64,000 nucleotides of DNA from assembly GCF_900103585.1 (NCBI RefSeq), contig NZ_FNHV01000003.1, forward strand, positions 1 through 64,000. Reading direction: 5' to 3'. Below the pieces are notes generated by a model. That model did not search any database, was not told the DNA's origin, and worked only from the letters and a program-made list of their open reading frames with translations. Made by a program: the position numbers and the translations under genes. Of the stretch, positions 57,000 through 64,000 are shown one piece after another. The DNA is from Streptomyces sp. cf386. Its GTDB lineage: Bacteria > Actinomycetota > Actinomycetes > Streptomycetales > Streptomycetaceae. The first letter of the stretch is position 1, and each line of letters begins with the position of its first letter.

Positions 57000-57935
57000 T
57001 TACGGCTTGGGCAGCACGCACCCGCTGGCGCTCAGGTCGAGCTTGTTGTCGACGCCGAAGCAGGCGTGGATCTGGTAGATCTCCTGGGCGTAGTTGATGC
57101 CCTGGCGGACGGTGACGTTGCCGCTCTCGTCCACCTCGCACGGGTTGTTGACCGTGCAGCGCTCGCCGTCCTCGTTGCCGGTGTTGTTGACGGCGACGAC
57201 CTGGTTGGTGGCCTGGTCGATGACGGGAGAGCCGGAGGTGCCGCCGATGGTGTTGCAGGCGGAGGTGTAGCGGACCGAGTCCTTGAAGGTCCAGTCGCCT
57301 TCCTTGAGCTGGTACGCGAATCCGTCGATGTTGCAGTTGTACAGCCGCTTCCAGTAGCCGGAGGCGACGGTGATGGCGGTGCCCTTGACCGGGTGGGTGT
57401 CGGCCACGGTGAGCGGGTCGATGCTGTACGAGCTCTTGATCTGCGCGTACGTCGTGGTGAGTTGGTAGAAGGCGACGTCCGTGTCGGTCATCGTCCCGTA
57501 GGCGATCTTGCTGGCCCGCAGGGTGGCGACCCGGCTGCCCGAGGCGTTGAGCAGTCCGAATGTACGGCTGGAGGCCTGGTCGACGACGACATCGCCGGGT
57601 CCCGGCATGCCGGTCTCCAGACAGTGGCCGTTGGTCATCACCAGCGCCGGGTCGTTGGCCTCCGTGTCCGGGAAGCGGACGACGGAGCCGGAACAGTTGC
57701 TGAGCGCGACGGTGCCCGCGAAGCTGACGGCCTGGGCCTTTGGGTTCCGGTTCAGGACCTGGCCGAGGGTGTCCGCGGTGGAGGCGACGGTGTCATTGAC
57801 CACCGACGTGACCGAGCCCGTGTCCACGCTCTTGCCGAAGGAAGCGGCCGAATCCACGGGAGCCGCGACCGCGGGTGCGGCGCCGGCCCCGGCTATCGCC
57901 AGGGCGAGGAGGGCGGCGCCGAGCGGTTTTCTCAT
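57000..57935 (-). CDS. Secreted trypsin/V8-like serine protease
   Basis: 311 residues. A signal peptide (to about residue 25, ending AVAAP) is followed by a propeptide-like segment and a chymotrypsin-fold domain with triad motifs MTNGHC (His), TDTDVAFYQL (Asp) and NTIGGTSGSPVID (Ser). Four to six cysteines suggest disulfides. It converges with the amidohydrolase gene (4-base gap) and has a promoter-like pair of boxes upstream. Confidence 0.88.
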   Translation of the reverse strand: MRKPLGAALLALAIAGAGAAPAVAAPVDSAASFGKSVDTGSVTSVVNDTVASTADTLGQVLNRNPKAQAVSFAGTVALSNCSGSVVRFPDTEANDPALVMTNGHCLETGMPGPGDVVVDQASSRTFGLLNASGSRVATLRASKIAYGTMTDTDVAFYQLTTTYAQIKSSYSIDPLTVADTHPVKGTAITVASGYWKRLYNCNIDGFAYQLKEGDWTFKDSVRYTSACNTIGGTSGSPVIDQATNQVVAVNNTGNEDGERCTVNNPCEVDESGNVTVRQGINYAQEIYQIHACFGVDNKLDLSASGCVLPKP

Positions 57936-58002
57936 GTGGGGGTCCCCTCATACGAGGAGGGTGACCGAAGAATCTCCGGCCACCCGCACTTTTGTCATGC
58001 GC

Positions 58003-58031
58003 ATTCTCACGCAGGAGGGGGGTGCGGACAA
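58003..58031 (-). promoter_or_regulatory. Candidate promoter of the V8-like protease gene
   Basis: On the minus strand TTGTCC (58031-58026), a 17-base spacer and GAGAAT (58008-58003). The predicted start leaves a leader of about 60 bases before the ATG at 57935. The remaining 57936-58206 region shows no other structure. Confidence 0.45.
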
Positions 58032-58206
58032 GGACTTGATTACCGGTGAGTTCGGGCCGTAGGGCTTTCCCTATCACGGCGGTTGAGGGATACCGGGCCG
58101 ACGGCGCAGGACGTTCACGAGAGGGCGATGGGATCACCACAGTCGGGGCGCTCGGGGCGGTCACCCGCGCTTCACGCGCCGAGTGCCATCCCCACCTCCC
58201 CGGCCT

Positions 58207-59037
58207 TCATTCGGGCTTCTTGGTGTTTCCCTGCCCCCGCCCCGGATTGCCGTCCGAGTTGCCCGGCAGGGTCGCGGTGGCCGTGGCGGTGGGTGCGGAG
58301 GGGGCCGTGGCGGTGGCGGTCGGGCCGGTCGAGGGCTCATCCGTCTTGCCGTCGTCGTCGGTGTCGTCCGACGCGGACGGGCTCGCCGAGGTACTCGGGG
58401 AGGTGGTTCGCGACGGATCGCCGCCCTCGGAGCGACGGGCACCGGCCGACGCACCCGAGGAGAGCTCCTCCGGCGCCGCCGAGTCGCCGGACGTCGTGCT
58501 CGTCCGGTCGCCCTTGGTCTTCGCGCCACCCTCCGACGAGGACCCGGACAGGGAGAACCCGGCTATCAGCGCCCCGACGGACAGCGCCCCCACGACACCG
58601 GCGGCCACAGCGACGCGCCGCGAACGCCAGAGGCCGGGCCGGACGGCGGGCTGGTGCCGGCCTCGGTGGCTGCGGCGGCCGCCGCGTTCCGCGTCGTAGT
58701 CGTCGGCGTAGTCGTAGCCGTCCTCGTAGACATAGTCGTAGCCACCGCCGGATCCGGAGGCGCCGCCGGCACCGCGGCCCTCATGGACACCGTCCGCCTC
58801 GCCGACCACCCGAGGCAGCTCGGCCGTCTCGTCGTATGCGTTCTGCCACCCGTGGGCGGCCGCCGGGTCGGCGTACGCCTCGTACTCAGGGGACGGCTCA
58901 GCCTGCGGGTGATACACGTTCAGCGCCTCGGGCTCATCGGCCGCCCGGCTCCCGCCAGGGGTGTCGTACGCACCGGGCGTACCGTTCGCGGCGTTCACCC
59001 CGTACGTTCCGTTCTCGTGGTCAGACGGCCTGGACAT
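58207..59037 (-). CDS. Single-pass membrane protein with disordered Ser/Thr-rich tail
   Basis: 276 residues. A Tyr/Asp/Glu-rich cytoplasmic half (for example GGGYDYVYEDGYDYADDYD) ends in a basic stop-transfer patch, followed by one membrane helix (VAVAAGVVGALSVGALIAGF). The external part is Ser/Thr/Pro/Ala-rich (TSPSTSASPSASDD, TATATAPSAPTATATAT), probably disordered and perhaps O-mannosylated. No enzyme or binding domain is recognised. It is divergent from the aminotransferase gene. Confidence 0.7.
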   Translation of the reverse strand: MSRPSDHENGTYGVNAANGTPGAYDTPGGSRAADEPEALNVYHPQAEPSPEYEAYADPAAAHGWQNAYDETAELPRVVGEADGVHEGRGAGGASGSGGGYDYVYEDGYDYADDYDAERGGRRSHRGRHQPAVRPGLWRSRRVAVAAGVVGALSVGALIAGFSLSGSSSEGGAKTKGDRTSTTSGDSAAPEELSSGASAGARRSEGGDPSRTTSPSTSASPSASDDTDDDGKTDEPSTGPTATATAPSAPTATATATLPGNSDGNPGRGQGNTKKPE

Positions 59038-59162
59038 GACCGCGCATTCTAGGGACGGGAGCGCCCACGGGACAGCTACCGGCGATAACAGCCCAAACCC
59101 ACGCGTCTCACGTGTCGGAAAACACGGCCCAAGGGGCTTTACCGAGCCGTAAGCTCCTTGAC

Positions 59163-60374
59163 ATGCAGGTGATCCAGTCGACCAAGCTCGCCAACGTCTG
59201 TTACGAGATCCGGGGCCCGGTGCTCGAGGAGGCGATGCGGCTCGAGTCGGCGGGGCATCGGATCCTCAAGCTGAACACCGGAAACCCGGCCGCGTTCGGC
59301 TTCGAGTGCCCGCCCGAGATCCTGGAGGACGTCCTCCGCAACGTGTCGTCGGCCCATGGCTACGGCGACGCGAAGGGCCTGCTGGCCGCGCGCCGGGCCG
59401 TCGTCATGCACAACCAGACCCTCGGCATCGAGACCGACGTCGAGCACGTTTTCATCGGCAACGGCGTCTCCGAGCTGATCGTCATGGCCATGCAGGGGCT
59501 GCTCGACGACGGTGACGAGGTGCTCGTCCCCGCCCCCGACTACCCCCTGTGGACCGCCGCCGTGTCCCTGTCCGGCGGCACCGCCGTCCACTACCGCTGC
59601 GACGAGCAGTCCGACTGGATGCCCGACCTCGCCGACATCGAGCGCAAGGTCACCGACCGCACCAAGGCCATCGTCGTCATCAACCCCAACAACCCGACGG
59701 GGGCGGTCTACGACGAGGCCATGCTCCGGGGACTGACGGACATCGCCCGGCGGCACAACCTCCTGGTCTGCTCCGACGAGATCTACGACAAGATCCTCTA
59801 CGACGACGCCACGCACACCCCGACCGCCGCTGTCGCCCCCGACCTGCTCACCCTCACCTTCAACGGCATGTCGAAGGCGTACCGGGTCGCCGGGTACCGG
59901 GTGGGGTGGATGTCGATCTCGGGCCCCCGCGCCCACGCCGACTCCTACATCGAGGGCCTCACGATCCTCGCGAACATGCGGCTGTGCGCGAACATGCCCG
60001 GTCAGCACGGGGTCGTGGCCGCGCTCAGCGGGCGGCAGTCCATCAAGGACCTGGTGCTGCCCGGGGGGCGACTGAAGGAACAGATGGATGTCGCCTACGA
60101 GCTGCTGACGCAGATCCCCGGCGTGACATGCGTACGGCCGAAGGGCGCGCTGTATCTCTTCCCGCGCCTCGACCCCAACGTGTTCAAGATCAAGGATGAC
60201 CGGCAGATGGTCCTGGACCTGCTGCGACGCGAGAAGATCATGGTCGTCCAGGGTTCGGGCTTCAACTGGCCGGAGTCGGATCACTTCCGGGTGGTGACCC
60301 TGCCGACGGTCACGGATCTGCGGGACGCGGTGGGGCGGATCGCGCGGTTCCTGGACGGCTACAGCCAGCCGTGA
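59163..60374 (+). CDS. AlaA-type alanine/aspartate aminotransferase (class I PLP)
   Basis: 403 residues from the ATG at 59163. Fold type I aminotransferase: NTGNPAAFGFECP, AHGYGDAKGLLAARRAV, the Asn-Pro loop VVINPNNPTGAVYDEAML, Asp-Tyr pair SDEIYDKILYD, PLP lysine in FNGMSKAYRVAGYRVGW, and the carboxylate-binding Arg in HFRVVTLP. The sequence pattern (IRGPVLEEAMRLESAGHRIL) is that of AlaA, which makes alanine from pyruvate and glutamate. No Shine-Dalgarno is visible, so translation may be leaderless. Confidence 0.92.
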   Translation: MQVIQSTKLANVCYEIRGPVLEEAMRLESAGHRILKLNTGNPAAFGFECPPEILEDVLRNVSSAHGYGDAKGLLAARRAVVMHNQTLGIETDVEHVFIGNGVSELIVMAMQGLLDDGDEVLVPAPDYPLWTAAVSLSGGTAVHYRCDEQSDWMPDLADIERKVTDRTKAIVVINPNNPTGAVYDEAMLRGLTDIARRHNLLVCSDEIYDKILYDDATHTPTAAVAPDLLTLTFNGMSKAYRVAGYRVGWMSISGPRAHADSYIEGLTILANMRLCANMPGQHGVVAALSGRQSIKDLVLPGGRLKEQMDVAYELLTQIPGVTCVRPKGALYLFPRLDPNVFKIKDDRQMVLDLLRREKIMVVQGSGFNWPESDHFRVVTLPTVTDLRDAVGRIARFLDGYSQP

Positions 60375-60422
60375 CGCTCACGCTGAGTGTACGCGCGGTC
60401 CTGTTTTGTGAACCGCTCAACT

Positions 60423-60445
60423 TTAGACGAAATCTAAGCTAGGAT
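60423..60445 (+). promoter_or_regulatory. Promoter with 5-5-5 palindrome upstream of 60478 gene
   Basis: TTAGA-CGAAA-TCTAA (60423-60437) directly precedes a -10-like TAGGAT (60440-60445). The palindrome is AT-rich and partly resembles Fur/PerR-type boxes; a regulator bound here would cover the promoter. Confidence 0.5.
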
Positions 60446-60477
60446 GGTTTCCTGTCAGCGCACAGGAGGCCATCCCC

Positions 60478-60888
60478 ATGTACGAACCGATCCGCACCAA
60501 GTCGGTCCACAGCACGATGGCCGGCGACCCCACGGACTTTCCGCATCGCTCGCGTGAGGAAGAGCTGGACATTCAGCTCGCGAGCCATCTCGCTGCGCTG
60601 CTTGCCGTGACGGATGAGTTGCGCGCGGCGGCGCCCTCGGAGGACCTGGACGTCGCGGCCGAGCGGCTCGCCGGCCAGGTGGCCCGGCTCCGGGAGGGAC
60701 GTAAGCCGGCCCGGGCGGCCGGCTCCGCCACTGACCCGAGGGTTGCGGCGCTGCACGAGCGTGCGCATGCCCTTGCCGGGCGGGCGTTGGTCGTTGCCGC
60801 GTCCCGTGCCGACACCGCTGCCGCGATTCTCGCCGCCGAGCGGATGGATGCGCATGCTGCCGCGCAGGAGCTGACCGGCGTCGGCTGA
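60478..60888 (+). CDS. Small conserved hypothetical helical protein
   Basis: 136 residues with AGGAGG 10 bases before the ATG. Predominantly helical, Ala/Arg/Glu-rich, with LDIQLASHLAALLAVTDELR and LAGRALVVAASRADTAAAIL. No signal peptide, metal motif or known family recognised. Good ribosome site, third-position GC bias and its own promoter and terminator support a real single-gene unit. Confidence 0.72.
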   Translation: MYEPIRTKSVHSTMAGDPTDFPHRSREEELDIQLASHLAALLAVTDELRAAAPSEDLDVAAERLAGQVARLREGRKPARAAGSATDPRVAALHERAHALAGRALVVAASRADTAAAILAAERMDAHAAAQELTGVG

Positions 60889-60905
60889 ACGCCCCTTTGA
60901 ACGGC

Positions 60906-60943
60906 CCCGGTCCGCGTGCACCCGCAGCGACGCGCGGACCGGG
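60906..60943 (+). terminator. Hairpin terminator after the 60478 gene
   Basis: 11-bp perfect stem (60906-60916 with 60933-60943), loop of 16 bases, 18 bases after the stop codon. Confidence 0.7.
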
Positions 60944-61836
60944 TGCCACAGCTCTGCGTTGGCCTTGGCCGCGTTCGCCGTTCCGTCCTCAAGGGCATCC
61001 CGGGCCTCACCGTGATCCGCCCCAAGGACGGCGTCGTCACCGCCGACCACCCGCTCTCCTCCCTCGCCTCGACGAACGCCGCGACCCGCGACGACGTCCG
61101 CCGCCTCACCGAGGCCCTGCGCACCGAGGACGTCCAGCGGCTGATCACCGAGCGCACCCATCGCCGCCCGGTGGTCGCCTCCGTCCCGCCCGCGTCCGGC
61201 CTCGACACCGGCCGTCGGCGCGAACTGCCCTTCCCGGGCAGCCGTTCCGTCGCCGACGGACTGCTCGACGCGTACGAGAACGAGCTGCGCCGCCCTTCCA
61301 GGACGGTCTACGTCCTCGACACCTCGGGCTCGATAGAGGGCGACCGCCTGGAACAGCTGAAGCGGGCGCTCACCGACCTCACCGGCGACTTCCGCGAACG
61401 CGAGGAGGTCACGCTGATGCCCTTCGGATCGGGGGTGAAGAGCGTGCGCACCCATGTCGTGGAGCCGGCCGACCCGAAGGCCGGGCTGGACGGGATCCGC
61501 AAGGACACCGAGGCGCTGTCGGCCGAGGGCGACACCGCGATCTACACCTCGCTGGAGGCGGCGTACGACCATCTGGGCACCGGCCGGGACACGTTCACGT
61601 CGATCGTGCTGATGACGGACGGCGAGAACACCACCGGCGCCGAGGCGGCGGACTTCGACGCCTTCTACGCCGGGCTCGACCGCGACCGGCGGGAGACGCC
61701 CGTCTTCCCCATCCTCTTCGGCGACTCCGACGAGTCCGAGCTGAAGCACATCGCCGAGCTGACCGGCGGCCGCCTCTTCGACGCCCAGGAGGGCTCGCTG
61801 GACGGCGCCTTCGAGGAGATCCGTGGCTACCAGTAG
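60916..61836 (+). pseudogene. 5'-truncated VWA-domain protein gene (substrate-binding domain lost)
   Basis: Open for 306 codons, but protein-like sequence begins only near 60982 with SVLKGIPGLTVIRPKDGVVT, which resembles the end of the extracellular solute-binding domain found in Streptomyces SBP-VWA fusion proteins. The rest is an intact von Willebrand A domain: TVYVLDTSGSIEGDRLEQLK (MIDAS DxSxS), GDTAIYTSLEAAYDHL and IVLMTDGENTTG. No signal peptide, no ribosome site and a terminator immediately upstream: most likely an N-terminal deletion. If translated it would give a cytosolic VWA fragment. Confidence 0.6.
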
Positions 61837-62457
61837 GACGGCCGCCGGTAAGGCGTTGGCGTATCTGGAGTCCCGCAAGAACATCGCGGGCAGCGCGTGC
61901 GGGCTGGTCGGCCTGGTGCTGACGTTCACGGGGGTGGCGGGCCCGTACTGGCCCGTCGTGGTCGCGGGACTGTACGGCGCGGGAGCGCTGATCGCCCCGC
62001 CGGAGCGGCCCGCACCGCCCGACTTCCCGGATCCGTCGGCCCAGCTCGACGAGTTGCGGGCGACTTCGAGAAGCTGCGCGGCTATCTGACGGACATCGAG
62101 CTGCCGGTCACGGCCGCCGCCCGGCTGCGTGAACTCACCGAACTGCTGGCCGCGTTGCTCGACCGGGGCTGGGTGGCCGAACTGCTCGCGCACGATCCGG
62201 AGGGCGTGCATGTGCTCTCCCGGATCGTACGGCGCGATCTTCCCGAGGCCGTCGACAGTTTCGTACGGACGCGGTGGTGGACGCGGATGACGCCCGGCAC
62301 CGAGTCCCCCGAACTGCATCTGGAGCGGCAGCTCGGCCTGTTGAAGAAGGATGCCGAGCGCCTGGCGGCGGGCCTGCGCGAGGCGGAGCCCCGCCGCCAG
62401 GAGTCCCACACCCGGTACCTGGAGGACCGGGGCGGGACGGGTGGCATCAGCGCCTGA
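61823..62457 (+). pseudogene. XpaC-like (5-bromo-4-chloroindolyl phosphate hydrolysis) protein gene with frameshift
   Basis: It starts MATSRTAAGKALAYLESRKN overlapping the VWA end, has two helices (GSACGLVGLVLTFTGVAGPY, VVVAGLYGAGALI), and runs out of frame at about 62058-62062. In the next frame the protein continues as DFEKLRGYLTDIELPVTAAA through WWTRMTPGTESPELHLERQL to a stop at 62455-62457. One missing base (a C in the GGGC-GAC context) would restore a protein of about 210 residues. It resembles the XpaC-like partner of TelA-type proteins. Either a true pseudogene, consistent with its truncated neighbour, or a one-base sequence error. Confidence 0.6.
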
Positions 62458-64000
62458 CGTAGACCGTCGCCGAGGCCGTCGACGCCTGGTGCAGGTCGTC
62501 GCCGGGCCAGCTCACCGTGTAGGTCGCGTTGCCCCGGGTGCGCGGCAGGTCGTTGATCGTGAACGTGCCGTCGGCGGCGACCGTCACCGACGACAGCGTG
62601 CCGGTGCCGAGCCGGTCCGTGCGGGTGACCTTGAGGACCGCACGGTCGGGCAGCGCCTTGCCCTGCGCGGTGAACGTGCCGGTGATCTCGACGCCCGTGC
62701 TCAGCGAGCCCTCCTCGGGCGCCGTGAGCGCGATCGAGGTGGGCGCCTTGCCGACGGACACCGTGGTGGTGACGTCCTCGGCGGGGCGGTGGGTCAGGTC
62801 GCCGAGGAAGGAGACGGTGTAGGTGGCGTCGCCGACGAGGTCGGGCTCGTCGAGGACGGTGAACGTGCCGTCGTCCTTGACGGTGAAGGTGCCCAGCTCG
62901 TGGGTGCCGTTCGCGTCGGTGCGGGTCGCCTTGACCTTCAGGGGCTCGGCGGGCGCCGGGCCGTCCTGCTCCAGCTTGCCGCGCACGGCGAGCGGTTCGC
63001 CGGCCGCGGCAGCGGCGGGGCTGTGGGTGAGACCGCCGGTGAAGCGGGCGTCGTACTGGACGGCCGGGGGCTGGATGATGTGCAGCCAGTACTGGCTGCC
63101 GGCCGCGTTGGTGGTCACCGCGAACAGCCGGGAGCCGTCCGCCGCCCACTCCAGGCCGCGCGGCACCACCCGGTCGCCGTCGAGGCTGCCCTCGAAGACG
63201 AACTCCAGCGGGGCGGTGGAGTCGGTCGGGTCGGCGGGCTGCACCAGCAGGTCCGGCGTCGAGCCGGTGGCCGAGGCACCGCGCGCGATGTACGTGCCGT
63301 CGCCGCCGAAGGCGACCGCACTGGCGGTGGCGCCGGACGGGAGCGCCGGGTAGCCGGTCGCCGCGTCCGACAGGTCGGCGGTGTTGAGCAGCCGGGTGCC
63401 GGCGGTGGAGTCGGCCACGGCGACCTTGCCGCCGTCGGCGGACAGCGCCAGGTCCTTGAGGTCCAGGGCACCCTTGCCCTCGGCGTCGGCGAAGCGCCGT
63501 GCGCCCTCGCGCACGGGGCTGGGGCCGCTGGTGTCGTACACGGTGAGGAAGGGGTCGGCCGCCTTGGCGTTGAGCGGCTGGCCCATGAGCATCTTGTCCC
63601 CGGCGCCGGCTTCCAGCAGGAGATCGCCGAAGTCGTTCCAGCCGGTGCGGGTGTGCGTTCCGTTGATGACCGCGTCCAGGTAGGTCTCGGCGGTGGCGCA
63701 CTGGGAGACGTTGGACGCGAACGGCGTCGTGAAGTAGACCTGGCCGCCGGACTGGGCGACCTCGCGGCCGCAGTAGTCGGTGTTGGCGTAGGCCACGACG
63801 GTGCGCTCGTAGGTGGTGGTGTCGATGGCTTCGATCCGGTCGCGCAGTCCGGCGTAGAGCTTGCTGCCGTCGGCGCTGACCGCCAGGCCGGAGACATGGG
63901 CCTGGTTGGTGGTGATCGTCGTGAGGCGCTCACCCGCGAAGTTGTAGACGGTGATGGTGCCGGAGTTGAGGTAGTAGCCGACGTTGCTGTCCGCCACGAA
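62447..64000 (-). CDS. Beta-propeller plus Ig-like repeat protein (5' truncated by window)
   Basis: At least 517 codons; the frame is open to the window edge, and no signal peptide is seen, so the start lies beyond 64000. The visible N-terminal 300 residues are YVTN/WD40-like propeller blades (GLAVSADGSKLYAGLRDRIE, DLALSADGGKVAVADSTAGT, GLEWAADGSRLFAVTTNAAG). The C-terminal part has two Ig-like/Big domains with the repeated pattern GTFTVKDDGTFTVLD...ATYTVSF and SSVTVAADGTFTIND...ATYTVSW. Probably an exported surface or adhesion protein. Its 3' end overlaps the end of the convergent XpaC-like pseudogene by 11 bases. Confidence 0.8.
   Translation of the reverse strand, partial: FVADSNVGYYLNSGTITVYNFAGERLTTITTNQAHVSGLAVSADGSKLYAGLRDRIEAIDTTTYERTVVAYANTDYCGREVAQSGGQVYFTTPFASNVSQCATAETYLDAVINGTHTRTGWNDFGDLLLEAGAGDKMLMGQPLNAKAADPFLTVYDTSGPSPVREGARRFADAEGKGALDLKDLALSADGGKVAVADSTAGTRLLNTADLSDAATGYPALPSGATASAVAFGGDGTYIARGASATGSTPDLLVQPADPTDSTAPLEFVFEGSLDGDRVVPRGLEWAADGSRLFAVTTNAAGSQYWLHIIQPPAVQYDARFTGGLTHSPAAAAAGEPLAVRGKLEQDGPAPAEPLKVKATRTDANGTHELGTFTVKDDGTFTVLDEPDLVGDATYTVSFLGDLTHRPAEDVTTTVSVGKAPTSIALTAPEEGSLSTGVEITGTFTAQGKALPDRAVLKVTRTDRLGTGTLSSVTVAADGTFTINDLPRTRGNATYTVSWPGDDLHQASTASATVYVRR

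Noticed and set aside
1..64000. Antibiotic biosynthetic cluster, integrated element or transposon
   Set aside because: No PKS/NRPS/terpene core genes, integrases, transposases, terminal inverted repeats or tRNA-linked attachment sites were seen; the 9.4-12.8 kb insert has no visible mobility genes.

Overview
The window is a high-GC (roughly 70% or more), gene-dense actinobacterial chromosome segment, almost certainly from a Streptomyces. The evidence is strong G/C bias at third codon positions, frequent GTG starts, GTGA/ATGA start-stop overlaps, many secreted hydrolases, a SpoIIE-type phosphatase and RsbW-like anti-sigma kinases, a DasR-like operator before a chitinase, and a rare TTA codon. 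No rRNA, tRNA, CRISPR array, transposase or prophage was seen.

Layout: 1-9.4 kb holds the end of a GAF/SpoIIE/ATPase phosphatase, a bifunctional penicillin-binding protein, an SPFH protein coupled to a ribbon-helix-helix regulator, and a PadR-regulated ABC exporter. 9.4-12.8 kb looks like an accessory insert: a three-gene operon (acidic small protein, DUF1036-like protein, leaderless cytosolic-type metzincin), a frameshifted pseudogene and a TTA-containing membrane protein. It lies directly upstream of ahpCD, where oxyR is commonly found. 13.9-25.8 kb is mostly core chromosome: AI-2E-type permease, SLT transglycosylase, PhoH, isoprenyl transferase, a winged-helix protein with a repeat insert, methyltransferase, DinB protein, LLM oxidoreductase, DUF192 protein, and a secreted S1 protease with a lipoprotein partner.

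25.8-37.2 kb is one co-oriented minus-strand block for a Tad/Flp-type pilus: zinc-ribbon protein, CpaB, TadZ, two TadE-like pseudopilins, TadA, TadB, TadC, a histidine kinase/response regulator pair, Flp pilin, TadG-like protein, a lipoprotein and an OmpA-domain protein. 37.3-50 kb carries a chitinase, an ECF sigma factor with a probable membrane anti-sigma partner, an Nramp transporter, a LuxR/MEDS/ATPase regulatory run, a carboxypeptidase T-like enzyme, and two paralogous small acidic or Pro-rich proteins.

50.0-57.0 kb is a divergent catabolic locus: GntP permease, RidA, IclR regulator and a KDG-kinase-like PfkB kinase on one side; a D-serine-dehydratase-fold PLP enzyme and a D-aminoacylase-like amidohydrolase on the other. 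The set fits uptake, deacetylation, dehydration and phosphorylation of N-acetyl-D-glucosaminate (the aldonic acid of GlcNAc, a product of oxidative chitin cleavage) to KDPG. A D-serine/N-acyl-D-amino-acid route is the main alternative. I regard this as the most interesting system in the window.

57-64 kb holds a secreted V8-like protease, a Ser/Thr-rich membrane protein, an AlaA-type aminotransferase, a small hypothetical gene with a palindromic promoter, a decaying VWA/XpaC-like locus (5'-truncated, then frameshifted), and the 3' part of a beta-propeller/Ig-repeat protein that runs off the window. All functional calls come from reading sequence motifs; no database search was run.
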